64,000 nt of DNA, taken from NCBI RefSeq assembly GCF_017896165.1, contig NZ_JAFCNB010000001.1, positions 248,001 through 312,000 of the forward strand, given 5' to 3'. Below the pieces are notes generated by a model. That model saw only the letters and a program-made list of their open reading frames with translations, ran no database searches and was not told where the DNA came from. Both the position numbers and the translations under genes were made by a program. Numbering within the stretch: the first letter of the stretch is position 1; every line of letters begins with the position of its first letter. This document shows, one piece after another, positions 9,683-23,443 of the stretch. Origin of the DNA: Microbispora oryzae. GTDB lineage: Bacteria > Actinomycetota > Actinomycetes > Streptosporangiales > Streptosporangiaceae.

Positions 9683-10900
9683 TCAGGTGAGGCGTTCCGC
9701 CACCAGATCCCACACTACGTCGGCGAGATCCTCTTTGGGACCCCGAGGGATCTCCACGTCGCCCCCGCCCGCGATCAGCACGACGGCGGCGTTGTCGGGC
9801 CGGCCGAAGGCGAGGCCGCGGCCCACCTGGTTGACCACGAGCAGGTCGCAGCCCTTGCGTTCCAGCTTGGCCCGGCCGTTGGCGAGGACGTCGTCGGTCT
9901 CCGCGGCGAACCCCACGATCACCCGCGGGTACGGCGCCGGGCCCTCGGCGGGGCCCGCGGCGGCCCGGCGCGTCTCGCCGAGCTCGGCCAGGACGTCCGG
10001 GTTGCGCACCAGGCGGATCGGCTCCGGTTCGCCGGCCGACTTCTTGATCTTGGTGTCGCTCTCCCGCGCGGGCCGGAAGTCGGCGACGGCGGCGGCCATG
10101 ACGACGGCGTCCGCGTGGGCCGCCGCGGCGAGCACGGCGTCGCGCAGCTCGCGGGCCGACTCGACCCTGACGACCTTGGCCCCGGCCGGATCGGGCAGGG
10201 CCACGTTGGCGGACACGACGGTGACCTCCGCGCCCCTGGCGACCGCGGTGCGGGCCAGCGCGTATCCCTGGAGACCGGACGAGCGGTTGCCGATGAACCT
10301 GACCGGGTCGATCGCCTCCCGCGTGCCTCCCGCGGACACGACGACGTGCCGCCCGGCGAGGTCGCGGGCACGGCCGGCCAGCACGGACCGGCAGACCTCG
10401 AAGATCTCGGCGGGGTCGGGCAGGCGGCCCGGCCCGGTGTCGGCCCCGGTGAGGCGCCCGACGGCCGGCTCTATCACGATCGCGCCGCGCTCCCGCAGCA
10501 GGGCGACGTTGGCCCGGGTGGCGGGGTGTTCCCACATCTCGGTGTGCATCGCGGGCGCGAACACCACCGGGCAGCGGGCCGTCAGCAGGGTGCCGGTGAG
10601 CAGGTCGTCGGCCCGCCCGTGGGCGGCCCTCGCCAGCAGGTCGGCGGTGGCGGGGGCGACGACGACGAGGCCGGCTCCCTGCCCGATCCGCACGTGCGGC
10701 ACCTCGTGGACCGACTCCCAGACCTCGGTGGTCACCGGGTTGCCCGACAGCGCCGCCCACGTCGGCTCGCCGACGAACCTCAGCGCGTCGCGGGTGGGGA
10801 CCACCCGCACGTCGTGGCCGGACTCGGTGAACAGGCGCAGCAGCTCGCACGACTTGTAGACGGCGATGCCCGCGCCGACACCCAGCACGATCGATGTCAT
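9683..10900 (-). CDS. coaBC: Bifunctional phosphopantothenoylcysteine decarboxylase/synthetase
   Basis: Carries out two steps of coenzyme A synthesis. The N-terminal CoaC flavoprotein half shows the conserved histidine region (ESVHEVPHVRIGQGAGLVVV) and PAMHTEMW, a variant of the usual PAMNxxMW. The C-terminal CoaB half shows VSAGGTREAIDPVRFIGNRS, MAAAVADFRP and the lysine pair KIKK. Length 405 residues, normal for the fusion. I start at ATG 10900 (MTSIVLGVGAGIA), which begins the Rossmann-like first strand; the frame is open further upstream without homology. It follows rpoZ after about 110 bases holding a GC hairpin. Confidence 0.95.
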   Translation of the reverse strand: MTSIVLGVGAGIAVYKSCELLRLFTESGHDVRVVPTRDALRFVGEPTWAALSGNPVTTEVWESVHEVPHVRIGQGAGLVVVAPATADLLARAAHGRADDLLTGTLLTARCPVVFAPAMHTEMWEHPATRANVALLRERGAIVIEPAVGRLTGADTGPGRLPDPAEIFEVCRSVLAGRARDLAGRHVVVSAGGTREAIDPVRFIGNRSSGLQGYALARTAVARGAEVTVVSANVALPDPAGAKVVRVESARELRDAVLAAAAHADAVVMAAAVADFRPARESDTKIKKSAGEPEPIRLVRNPDVLAELGETRRAAAGPAEGPAPYPRVIVGFAAETDDVLANGRAKLERKGCDLLVVNQVGRGLAFGRPDNAAVVLIAGGGDVEIPRGPKEDLADVVWDLVAERLT

Positions 10901-10968
10901 CGCGACGCTGTCGTAGTGGCGCCGGTTACGGCGGCGTTGGCCATGGTGACGACCCCTCAGCCCGTCGC

Positions 10969-10989
10969 GGCGGGCCCGTACGGCCCGCC
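10969..10989 (-). terminator. GC-rich hairpin after rpoZ
   Basis: GGCGGGC (10969-10975) pairs with GCCCGCC (10983-10989) around a seven-base loop in the gap between rpoZ and coaBC. It could be a terminator, an attenuator or a processing site; no T-run follows. Confidence 0.4.
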
Positions 10990-11009
10990 GGCGCACCGGG
11001 CGCGGCGGG

Positions 11010-11273
11010 TCAGCCCTCGATGGGCTCGGAGGTGAGCAGGCCCTCGCTGACCTCGCGCAGCGCGATGGACAGCGGCTTCTCCTGCGCGTGGGTCTCGACC
11101 AGCGGACCCACGTACTCCAGCAGGCCCTCGCCGAGCTGGGAGTAGTAGGCGTTGATCTGGCGCGCCCGCTTCGCACCCATGATCACGAGGCTGTACTTGC
11201 TGTCGACGATGTCGAGGAGCGTGTCGATCGGCGGGTTGGTGATGCCTTCCGCGTATGCGGCGCTGCTTGCCAC
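11010..11273 (-). CDS. rpoZ: RNA polymerase omega subunit
   Basis: An 87-residue protein with the omega core [26 protein letters not shown] followed by the conserved helix ending [16 protein letters not shown] (shown in parts). It helps assemble the beta' subunit into RNA polymerase. Length and sequence are typical of actinobacterial omega. It starts 12 bases after the gmk stop, in the widely conserved order mihF-gmk-rpoZ-coaBC. Confidence 0.95.
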   Translation of the reverse strand: MASSAAYAEGITNPPIDTLLDIVDSKYSLVIMGAKRARQINAYYSQLGEGLLEYVGPLVETHAQEKPLSIALREVSEGLLTSEPIEG

Positions 11274-11285
11274 GTCGTGATTCCC

Positions 11286-11933
11286 CTAGCTAGGTGAGTT
11301 TCCCATCAAGGTTATCAGCCGGTGGCACACGTCCTTGACGGATGTGTTGACCAGGGTGAGGTCGAACTCCGTCTCGGCGGCCAGCTCCTCGCGCCCCACC
11401 TCGAGACGGCGGGCGATGACGTCCGGCGGCTCCGTGCCCCGGCCGCGGAGCCTCCGCTCCAGTTCCTCCCAGCTCGGCGGGGCCAGGAAGACGAGGAGTG
11501 CCTCGGGCATGCTGCACCGCACCTGCCGCGCGCCCTGGAGGTCGATTTCCAGCAGCGTCGGCACCCCGGCGGCCAGCCGTTCCAGCACGGGACGGCGTGG
11601 CGTGCCGTACCGGTTGCCGGCGAACTCGGCCCACTCCAGCAGCTCGCCGGAGGCGATCAGCCGGTCGAACTCGTCGTCGCCGGCGAAGTAGTACTCGACG
11701 CCGTGCGTCTCGCCCGGACGGGGCTTCCGGGTGGTCACCGAGACCGACAGCCACACCTGCGGGTGGGACCGCCGGAGCTCGGCGACGACCGTGGACTTGC
11801 CGACACCCGACGGACCGGACAGGACCGTCAGGCGCCGGTTCCGGGGCGAGGAGTCACCGCTGTCCGCCCGGACCCCGCTGGATGTGGCTGCCTCGTGGGC
11901 CCGGTCTCCAGCGGAACAGGACATGTCGGTCAC
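11286..11933 (-). CDS. gmk: Guanylate kinase
   Basis: Phosphorylates GMP to GDP. The 215-residue protein has the P-loop GPSGVGKST near residues 40-48, the GMP-binding segment [11 protein letters not shown] and HGVEYYF, and [13 protein letters not shown]. The first 30 or so residues are a non-conserved Ser-rich extension; internal starts would shorten it. It lies 36 bases downstream of mihF and just before rpoZ. Confidence 0.95.
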   Translation of the reverse strand: MTDMSCSAGDRAHEAATSSGVRADSGDSSPRNRRLTVLSGPSGVGKSTVVAELRRSHPQVWLSVSVTTRKPRPGETHGVEYYFAGDDEFDRLIASGELLEWAEFAGNRYGTPRRPVLERLAAGVPTLLEIDLQGARQVRCSMPEALLVFLAPPSWEELERRLRGRGTEPPDVIARRLEVGREELAAETEFDLTLVNTSVKDVCHRLITLMGNSPS

Positions 11934-11969
11934 TCTCTCCCCCCGTGGAACGTTCGCGCGAAACCGAGA

Positions 11970-12293
11970 TCAGTTCTCGGCGCCGCCGAACTCGCGCTCC
12001 AGAGACGCGCGCTGGTTGGCGCCGAGACCCCGCACGCGGCGGGACTCGGCGATGCCCAGGCGCTCCATGAGCTGCTTGGCGCGGACCTTGCCGACGCCAG
12101 GGAGCGACTCCAGCAGAGCCGAGACCTTCATCTTGCCGATGACGTCGTCGGTCTGCCCATCCTTCAGCACCTCAGCCAGAGAAACCGCGCCGTGCTTGAG
12201 CCGGTTCTTGACCTCGGCACGCTCCTTGCGTGCCTTGGCAGCCTTCTCAAGAGCTGCGGCGCGCTGCTCGGGGGTCAGGGGAGGAAGAGCCAC
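11970..12293 (-). CDS. mihF: Actinobacterial integration host factor
   Basis: A 107-residue basic DNA-binding protein. The C-terminal helix-two-turn-helix region (LLESLPGVGKVRAKQLMERL, then GIAESRRVRGLGANQRASLE) is the mIHF hallmark, unrelated in sequence to the HU/IHF family of proteobacteria. The N-terminal half is a charged helix (EKAAKARKERAEVKNRLKHG). It shapes the nucleoid and supports site-specific recombination in actinobacteria. The gene has an AT-rich leader region of its own and begins the gmk-rpoZ group. Confidence 0.95.
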   Translation of the reverse strand: MALPPLTPEQRAAALEKAAKARKERAEVKNRLKHGAVSLAEVLKDGQTDDVIGKMKVSALLESLPGVGKVRAKQLMERLGIAESRRVRGLGANQRASLEREFGGAEN

Positions 12294-12534
12294 GCCGGGT
12301 CACCTCGAATTTCTTGTCGATGTACTCGGACGGGAGGGGAAACTAGCTGGTCCATGCCCCATTCGGCAACGTCAAGCCTTGTTTCTCTGACTACAAAATT
12401 GATTTTACTACTTTTGGTAATGGAAAAGTCACCCGCTGTAGATCAAAACGGCCTCATCAGCCATGCGACCGGGATGACGCTGGGTAGCGGGCCCTACCGG
12501 GCCGAGGCCGGCTCAGGGCCGGGCCGGGGCCGGG
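12294..12534 (-). promoter_or_regulatory. AT-rich region upstream of mihF
   Basis: The gap between pyrF and mihF contains an unusually AT-rich stretch (about 12385-12450) in an otherwise GC-dominated chromosome. It is the likely promoter/leader of the mihF-gmk-rpoZ group. A TTGACG is visible on the minus strand near 12370-12375, but no well-spaced -10 box follows, so I do not place a start site. No gene is seen in it. Confidence 0.4.
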
Positions 12535-13233
12535 TCAGGCGCGCACGCGGCGGAGCGCGGCGGCGATCGCCGCGGCCGCGGCGCCCGGGTCCGGCGCCCC
12601 GGTGATGGGGCGGCCGATCACCAGAAGATCGGCCCCGTCCCCCAGGGCGGCCTCCGGAGTCGCTACCCTGGCCTGGTCCTGGGTGTCGGCTCCGGCGGGC
12701 CGCACGCCCGGGGTGATGAGCATCACGTCCGGGCCGACCTCCGCCCGCACCGCGGCGACCTCCCGCGGCGAGCAGACCAGCGCCTGGGCCCCCGCCCCGA
12801 CGGCTACGGCGGCCATACGCCGCGCCGCGTCCTCCGGGGCGCCCGGGATGCCGATCGCGCGCAGATCGGCCTCTGACAGCGACGTGAGGAGCGTCACGGC
12901 GGCGATCTTCGTGTTCGGGGCGGACTCCACGGCCGCCTTGATCATGGCGGGCCCGCCCGCCGCGTGCACGGTCAGGATCGTGGGCTTCAGCCGGGCGACC
13001 GCGCGGGCGGCTCCGGCGACGGTGTTGGGGATGTCGTGCAGCTTCAGGTCGAGGAAGACATGCACGCCGCTCGCGCCGCGGACCGACGCGATCACGTCGG
13101 GGCCGTAGCGCAGGTACAGCTCGAGCCCGACCTTGACCGTGGAGACGTGCGGCGTGACCAGGCCGGCCCAGCGGGCGGCGGTCTCCAGGTCGGGGGCGTC
13201 GAGGGCGACCGCGATGGGAGCGGGCGTCGTCAC
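12535..13233 (-). CDS. pyrF: Orotidine-5'-phosphate decarboxylase
   Basis: Last step of UMP synthesis. The 232-residue protein begins VTTPAPIAVALDAPD, with the catalytic motif DLKLHDIPNTV (Lys/Asp pair) near residue 62 and the phosphate-binding ending LITPGVRP and LVIGRPIT. It is of the E. coli-like short type rather than the longer mycobacterial type. GTG start overlaps the pyrD stop by four bases. It is the last gene of the pyr operon. Confidence 0.95.
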   Translation of the reverse strand: MTTPAPIAVALDAPDLETAARWAGLVTPHVSTVKVGLELYLRYGPDVIASVRGASGVHVFLDLKLHDIPNTVAGAARAVARLKPTILTVHAAGGPAMIKAAVESAPNTKIAAVTLLTSLSEADLRAIGIPGAPEDAARRMAAVAVGAGAQALVCSPREVAAVRAEVGPDVMLITPGVRPAGADTQDQARVATPEAALGDGADLLVIGRPITGAPDPGAAAAAIAAALRRVRA

Positions 13234-14171
13234 AGGGAACTCTCCTCAAGATCGGTTCTTGTGCGTTGCTGAGACCCCGCGGGGCGGTGCGCCAGCCCCA
13301 CGGCGTCAGCCAGCCGGTCCAGCCCGCGCCGCTGCAGGAGCTCCTCCAGCTCCCTCAGGATGCGCGGGCAGGCGTACGGGTCGTTGAACAGGGCGGTGCC
13401 CACCGCCACGGCGCAGGCGCCGGCCAGGATGAGCTCCAGCGCGTCCCTGCCGGTCGTCACGCCGCCCATGCCGACGATCGGGACGCCGGGGAGGGCCGCG
13501 TGCACCTGCCACACGCAGCGGACCGCCAGGGGCCGCACGGCGGGCCCCGACAGGCCTCCCGTGCCGGCGGCCAGGGCGGGGCGCATCGTGTCCACGTCGA
13601 TGCTCATCCCGACCGGTGTGTTGATCATGGCGAGCGCGTCCGCGCCGCCGTCCACGCAGGCGCGGGCGACCGCCACCACGTCGGCGACGTCGGGGGACAG
13701 CTTGGCGATCACCGGCACGTCGTACCGGGTCGCCGCGCGGACCGACGCGATCACCTCGGCGGCCGCCGACCCCTCCCTGGCGAAGACCCGGCCGCGGTCC
13801 TCGATGTTGGGGCAGGACAGGTTCACCTCGATCGCGGTGATGCCCGGCACGTCGGCCAGCCGCCGCGCCAGCGCCGCGTACTCGGCCGCCGTCCCACCGC
13901 CGATCGACACCACGATCCGCGTCCCGCGCTCCACGAGCCACGGCAGCTCGTGCTGGAGGAACGCGTCGACCCCCGGCCCCTGCAGGCCCACGGCGTTCAG
14001 CAGCCCGGACGGCGTCTCCGCCATCCTGGGGGTGGGCCGGCCCGCCCGCGGCGCCATCGTGATCGAGCGCGTGGTGAAGGCGCCCAGCCGGGCGACGTCG
14101 GAGAACTGGGCCAGCTCGCGGCCCGTGCCCCCGCAGCCGGACGCCGTGAGCACGGGGTTGGGCAACTCCAC
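13230..14171 (-). CDS. pyrD: Dihydroorotate dehydrogenase, class 1B catalytic subunit
   Basis: Oxidises dihydroorotate to orotate, working with PyrK. Motifs include NPVLTASGCGGTGREL, VNLSCPNIEDRG with the catalytic Cys, and GMGGVTTGRDALELILAGA at the FMN phosphate site. The only standard start is GTG 14171 (MELPNPV). However, eight codons upstream of it read DLRAYLAH in frame, which look like the usual family N-terminus, and no standard start lies between them and the in-frame stop at 14211-14213. Either the start is non-standard or a start codon has been lost (GTC at 14205-14207 is one change from GTG). It overlaps pyrF by four bases. Confidence 0.9.
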   Translation of the reverse strand: MELPNPVLTASGCGGTGRELAQFSDVARLGAFTTRSITMAPRAGRPTPRMAETPSGLLNAVGLQGPGVDAFLQHELPWLVERGTRIVVSIGGGTAAEYAALARRLADVPGITAIEVNLSCPNIEDRGRVFAREGSAAAEVIASVRAATRYDVPVIAKLSPDVADVVAVARACVDGGADALAMINTPVGMSIDVDTMRPALAAGTGGLSGPAVRPLAVRCVWQVHAALPGVPIVGMGGVTTGRDALELILAGACAVAVGTALFNDPYACPRILRELEELLQRRGLDRLADAVGLAHRPAGSQQRTRTDLEESSL

Positions 14172-14225
14172 ATGAGCGAGGTAGGCGCGGAGATCGGCTC
14201 CTATGACCGTTCACCCCGCCCTCGG

Positions 14226-15083
14226 TCAGGCATGCCGTCCCCCGGGCGCGCCGAGGGCGTCGAACGGGATCGTCCCGACGTCCTCGAAGCGGACCCGCTC
14301 CCCCCGGAAGGCCGGCCCGTCCGTGCAGGCGCGCACCATCCGGGTCACGCCGTCGTCGCCGATCACCGGCAGCACGCAGGTCATGCACACCCCGATGCCG
14401 CAGGCCATCCGCTCCTCCACGGCCACCTGCACCGGGATGTCGAACTCCACCGCCACGGCCGTCACGCCGCGCAGCATGTCCATCGGCCCGCACGCGTAGA
14501 CGGCGTCGGCCCGCGCGTCCGCGATCACACCCGGCAGCACGTCGGTCACCTTGCCGCGCATGCCGAGCGAGCCGTCCTCGGTGGTCAGCGTCGTCGTCTC
14601 GCCCATCCTGCGGGCCCGCAGCGCGCCGAACACGCGGTCGGCGCTCGGCGCGCCCAGCACGAAGTCGACGCGGCAGCCGCGCGCCTGCAACGCGTCCGCC
14701 AGGGCGAACAGCGACGCGGAGCCGTACTCGCCGCCCACCAGGACGCAGGTGCACGGGTCGCGCGGCAGCGGGAACGGCCGCCCGAGCGGGCCGACCAGGT
14801 CGAGCGTGTCGCGGGCCCGCAGGTCGGCCAGCCAGGCCGTCCCCGGGCCGCGCACGCCGAAGACCAGTTCCACCGTGCCACCGTAGTCGGGCTTGACGTC
14901 GTGGACGGCGAAGGCCCGCCGGGTGAGCATCGAGGTGTTCGGCCCCCCGACCGAGGCCGTGACGAAGTGGCCGGGCCGGCACCGGTCGGCGATGCCCGGC
15001 GCGACGACGGTGAGCGCGTGGTAGGCGTCCACCCTGCGCGTCGTCAGCACCGTGCCCGTCACCTGCACCGGACTGCCGGCCAC
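14226..15083 (-). CDS. pyrK: Dihydroorotate dehydrogenase electron-transfer subunit
   Basis: A 285-residue flavoprotein that carries electrons from PyrD to NAD+. The FAD-binding block RRAFAVHDV, the NAD-binding CVLVGGEYGSASLFALADAL, and the C-terminal 2Fe-2S cysteines CGIGVCMTCVLP with a later Cys in VRACTDGP are visible. The family usually has GGGIG where this has GGEYG. It sits between carB and pyrD, as expected for a class 1B pair. Confidence 0.93.
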   Translation of the reverse strand: MAGSPVQVTGTVLTTRRVDAYHALTVVAPGIADRCRPGHFVTASVGGPNTSMLTRRAFAVHDVKPDYGGTVELVFGVRGPGTAWLADLRARDTLDLVGPLGRPFPLPRDPCTCVLVGGEYGSASLFALADALQARGCRVDFVLGAPSADRVFGALRARRMGETTTLTTEDGSLGMRGKVTDVLPGVIADARADAVYACGPMDMLRGVTAVAVEFDIPVQVAVEERMACGIGVCMTCVLPVIGDDGVTRMVRACTDGPAFRGERVRFEDVGTIPFDALGAPGGRHA

Positions 15084-15113
15084 CGTTCCCCTTTCCGCCG
15101 CCCGCGGCGCCCG

Positions 15114-18384
<3,271 letters not shown>

Positions 18385-18392
<8 letters not shown>

Positions 18393-19512
18393 CGTTGGCC
18401 CCCTTGCCGGTCGTCGTCATCAGCTCGCAGAACTCGTCGAACAGGTACGCCGCGTCGTGCGGCCCGGCGGCCGCCTCCGGGTGGTACTGCACGCTGAACG
18501 CCGGGCGGTCCAGCAGGCGCAGCCCCTCCACGCAGTCGTCGTTGAGGTTGACGTGGCTCACCTCGGCCCGGCCGTACGGGGTCTCGAAGGGGCCGTCGAG
18601 CGGCGCGTCCACGGCGAAGCCGTGATTGTGCGCGGAGATCTCGACCTTGCCCGTCCTGCGGTCCTGGACCGGCTGGTTGACCCCGCGGTGGCCGTACCGC
18701 AGCTTGTAGGTCCCCAGGCCGAGCGCCCGGCCGAGGATCTGGTTGCCGAAGCAGATTCCGAAGAACGGCCGGCCCTCGGCGAGCACCCCGCGCAGGGCGT
18801 CCACCGCGTAGTCGGCCGTCGACGGGTCGCCCGGCCCGTTGGAGAAGAACACGCCGTCCGGGTCGAGGGCGAGGATGTCGGCCGCGGTCGCGCCGGCCGG
18901 CAGGACGTGCACCTCGCAGCCCCGCTCGGCCATCCGCCGCGGGGTCATCGCCTTGATGCCGAGGTCGACGGCGACGACCGTGAACCGCTTGCGGCCCACC
19001 GCCGGCACGACGTACGGCTCGGCCACGCTGACCTGCCTGGCGAGGTCGGCGCCCGCCATTCCGGGCGACCGGCGCACGCGCTCGACCAGTTCCTCCACCG
19101 GGCCCGCCCCGTCGCCGGAGAAGATCCCGGCGCGCATGGCGCCGCGTTCGCGCAGGTGGCGGGTGAGGGCGCGGGTGCCCGGCATGGCGATGCCGACCAC
19201 ACCCTGGTCGCGCAGGTAGTCGTCGAGCGTCCGGGTGGAGCGCCAGTTGGACGGGATCCGGGCCGGCTCGCGGACGACGTAGCCCGCGACCCACACCCGG
19301 CCCGACTCCGGGTCCTCCTCGTTCACTCCCGTGTTGCCGATGTGCGGCGCCGTCATCGCGACGATCTGCCGGTGGTACGAGGGATCGGTGAGGGTCTCCT
19401 GGTAGCCGGTCATGCCGGTGTTGAAGACCATCTCGCCGAACGTCTCGCCCAGGGCGCCGTACGGCGTCCCCTCGAAGACGCGGCCGTCCTCGAGGACGAG
19501 CAGGGCGGTCAT
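18385..19512 (-). CDS. carA: Carbamoyl-phosphate synthase small subunit
   Basis: Glutaminase subunit that feeds ammonia to CarB. The 375-residue protein has the class I amidotransferase nucleophile in [16 protein letters not shown] and the His-Glu pair in [13 protein letters not shown]. Its N-terminal domain ([18 protein letters not shown]) is typical. The start overlaps the pyrC stop in an ATGA, and its end overlaps carB, indicating coupled translation within the pyr operon. Confidence 0.97.
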
Positions 19513-20810
19513 ACGAGCTTCCCTTCCAAGACGGTGGGGGTGCCGCGCAGGAACGTGGCCACGACGCGGCCCGGCAGAGTCATCCCCTCATACGGCGTGT
19601 TGCGGCTGCGGGACGCCATCGAGCCCGGGTCGACCGGCTGCCGGGCCGACGGGTCGTACAGCGTGATGTTCGCGGGGGCCCCCGGCTCGATCGGGCGGCC
19701 GTGCGCCGCCAGGCGGCCGATCCGCGCCGGTCGGACGGACATGCGGTCGGCCACGCCGGCCCAGTCGAGCAGGCCGGTCTCCACCATGGCCTCCTGCACC
19801 ACGGACAGGGCCGTCTCCAGCCCGATCATGCCCATGGCCGCGGCGCCCCACTCGGTCTCCTTGTCCTCGACCGGGTGGGGGGCGTGGTCGGTGGCCACGC
19901 AGTCGATCGTGCCGTCCGCCAGCGCCTCGCGCAGCGCCCGCACGTCGTCCTGGGTGCGCAGCGGCGGGTTGACCTTGTAGATCGGGTTGTACGGCCCGAG
20001 CGGGGAGCTCTCCGCGAAGGCGTCGGTCAGCAGCAGGTGGTGCGGGGTGACCTCGGCCGTGACGTCCCAGCCCTTCGACTTGGCCCAGCGGATGATCTCC
20101 ACGGAGCCCGCGGTCGAGACGTGGCACACGTGCAGCCGGGAGCCGACGTGCGCGGCGAGCAGGCAGTCGCGGGCGATGATCGCCTCCTCGGCGACGGCCG
20201 GCCAGCCGGTCAGCCCCAGCCGCCCGGAGACCTCTCCCTCGTTGAGCTGCGCGCCCTCGGTCAGCCGCGGCTCCTGGGCGTGCTGGGCGACCACGCCGCC
20301 GAACGCCTTGACGTACTCGAGCGCCCGGCGCATCAGCACGGCGTCGGAGACGCATTTGCCGTCGTCGGAGAAGACCCGGACACGGGCCGCGGAATCGGCC
20401 ATCGCGCCGAGCTCGGCGAGCTGCCTGCCCTCCAGCCCGGAGGTGACGGCGCCCACCGGCTGCACGTCGCAGTGGCCGTACTGCCGGCCCAGCCGCCAGA
20501 CCTGCTCGACGACGCCGGCCGTGTCGGCCACCGGGGAGGTGTTGGCCATGGCATGGACGGCGGTGTATCCGCCCACGGCGGCGGCCTGGGTGCCGGTCTC
20601 GACGGTCTCGGCGTCCTCCCGGCCCGGCTCGCGCAGGTGGGTGTGCAGGTCGACGAGGCCGGGCAGGGCGATCAGGCCGTCGGCGTCGACCGTGAGGCCG
20701 GCGGCGGTCCCGGACAGGTCGCCCAGTTCGGCGACGACGCCGTCCCTGATGAGGATGTCGCGCGGCTCGCCGCCGAGGACGCGGGCGCGCCTGATGAGCA
20801 CGGTGGTCAC
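19509..20810 (-). CDS. pyrC: Dihydroorotase
   Basis: Cyclises carbamoyl aspartate. The 433-residue class I amidohydrolase shows the metal-binding [13 protein letters not shown], a histidine in [14 protein letters not shown], and the catalytic aspartate in [17 protein letters not shown] 20810 ([14 protein letters not shown]) is the best start: it opens the first beta-strand of the composite domain. A gap of 116 bases carrying a short tandem repeat separates it from pyrB. Confidence 0.96.
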   Translation of the reverse strand: MTTVLIRRARVLGGEPRDILIRDGVVAELGDLSGTAAGLTVDADGLIALPGLVDLHTHLREPGREDAETVETGTQAAAVGGYTAVHAMANTSPVADTAGVVEQVWRLGRQYGHCDVQPVGAVTSGLEGRQLAELGAMADSAARVRVFSDDGKCVSDAVLMRRALEYVKAFGGVVAQHAQEPRLTEGAQLNEGEVSGRLGLTGWPAVAEEAIIARDCLLAAHVGSRLHVCHVSTAGSVEIIRWAKSKGWDVTAEVTPHHLLLTDAFAESSPLGPYNPIYKVNPPLRTQDDVRALREALADGTIDCVATDHAPHPVEDKETEWGAAAMGMIGLETALSVVQEAMVETGLLDWAGVADRMSVRPARIGRLAAHGRPIEPGAPANITLYDPSARQPVDPGSMASRSRNTPYEGMTLPGRVVATFLRGTPTVLEGKLV

Positions 20811-20870
20811 AGCTCTCCCCCGAGGACCGGTCTCGCCGGCGTCTCGTTCGTTGTCTCGTTCTGTCTCTGG

Positions 20871-20900
20871 TCCGGTGACGTGTCCGGTGACGTGTCCGGT
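20871..20900. repeat. 12-bp tandem repeat between pyrB and pyrC
   Basis: Two and a half direct copies of TCCGGTGACGTG fill 20871-20900 in the only sizeable gap of the pyr operon. The neighbouring bases also contain imperfect GTCTCGTT repeats. No gene is apparent. Confidence 0.7.
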
Positions 20901-20926
20901 CTCTCGCTTGGCGGTGCCGCCGGGGC

Positions 20927-22504
<1,578 letters not shown>

Positions 22505-22669
22505 GTGTCTGGCTGCTCAAGGCTATCAGCCGCCTCCCGGCTGCCCCGGACCCCCCACCGCCTGGCCCGATGTGGACGCGGAGGGCGCGTTCCCGGCGGG
22601 ATGCCGCATGCCGGAGAGTGTCGGGGATTTCAGGGAGGGCACTGTTTGGAGCTCTTTTTTCCAATCAGC

Positions 22670-22711
22670 TTGACCTTTGGGAGTGACGGCTTTACCGTCA
22701 CTGTGCGTAAC
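22670..22711 (+). promoter_or_regulatory. bldD promoter with overlapping palindromes
   Basis: TTGACC (22670-22675), 17 bases, then TACCGT (22693-22698) form a good promoter. A perfect inverted repeat GTGACGG-N5-CCGTCAC (22683-22701) sits between and over the -10 box. Next to it GTCACTGTGCGTAAC (22697-22711) matches the BldD box (NTNACNCWGNGTNAN) with one mismatch. BldD is known to repress its own gene, so this is probably its operator. The mRNA leader would be about 150 bases. Confidence 0.7.
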
Positions 22712-22854
22712 CACAACACGCGACCTTCCTGGGTAAAACCCGACGCAACGGTCACCGAAGGTGCCTGTCGGGGCGCCAACCCCGGTGTTCGGAACACTTA
22801 GGACAAGGACGCACAATCAAGTGAGAAGAGACATAGAAAGCCGGGGGCCACACG

Positions 22855-23349
22855 ATGCCGTCTGACTACGCCAAGTCGCTGGGCGCACGCCTACGCGCCA
22901 TCCGCACCCAGCAGGGCCTGTCCCTGCACGGTGTCGAAGAGAAGTCGCGGGGCCGGTGGAAGGCGGTCGTCGTGGGCTCGTACGAGCGTGGCGACCGAGC
23001 GGTGACCGTGCAGAAGCTCGCCGAGCTCGCCGATTTCTACGGGGTTCCGGTGTCGGAGCTGCTGCCGGGCGGGGCGGCCCCCAGCCCGCTGGCCCCGGCG
23101 CCGAAGCTTGTCATCGACCTGGAGCGGCTGGCCCAGTTGCCGAAGGACAAGGCCGGTCCGCTGGCCCGTTACGCCGCCACGATCCAGAGCCAGCGCGGCG
23201 ACTACAACGGCAAGGTGCTGTCGATCCGCCAGGAGGACCTGCGTTCCCTCGCGGTCATCTACGACAAGTCGCCTGTGGAGCTGACCGAGGAGTTCATCAG
23301 CTGGGGCGTGCTCGACTCGGAGGCCCGCCGGGCCGTCGAGTCCTTCTGA
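22855..23349 (+). CDS. bldD: Developmental regulator BldD
   Basis: A 164-residue DNA-binding protein that holds back sporulation genes when bound to cyclic di-GMP. The N-terminal Xre-type helix-turn-helix covers residues 1-70 (SLGARLRAIRTQQGLSLHGV and VVVGSYERGDRAVT). In the C-terminal domain the c-di-GMP signature RXD-X8-RXXD is intact as RGD-YNGKVLSI-RQED. The protein diverges from the pyr operon. A terminator-like hairpin follows. Confidence 0.96.
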   Translation: MPSDYAKSLGARLRAIRTQQGLSLHGVEEKSRGRWKAVVVGSYERGDRAVTVQKLAELADFYGVPVSELLPGGAAPSPLAPAPKLVIDLERLAQLPKDKAGPLARYAATIQSQRGDYNGKVLSIRQEDLRSLAVIYDKSPVELTEEFISWGVLDSEARRAVESF

Positions 23350-23369
23350 CGCGCGTCTCCCCGGCTCAC

Positions 23370-23418
23370 CGCTCCCGGAGTTCCGGCCCCCGTCTCCGGG
23401 GCCCGTTCTCCGGGAGCG
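23370..23418 (+). terminator. Terminator hairpin after bldD
   Basis: CGCTCCCGGAG (23370-23380) pairs perfectly with CTCCGGGAGCG (23408-23418); a second GC stem lies inside the loop. It separates bldD from the arginine deiminase gene. Confidence 0.65.
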
Positions 23419-23443
23419 CGACTGAATCCTCTCCTGCGGGGAT

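Noticed and set aside
20811-20926. Short coding frame in the pyrB-pyrC gap
   Set aside because: It is an open extension of the pyrC frame made of repeat-derived residues with no homology or start signal.
22505-22545. Possible extended -10 TGATAGCCT for the pyr operon on the minus strand
   Set aside because: Plausible -10 but no -35 at the right distance; not enough to fix a start site.
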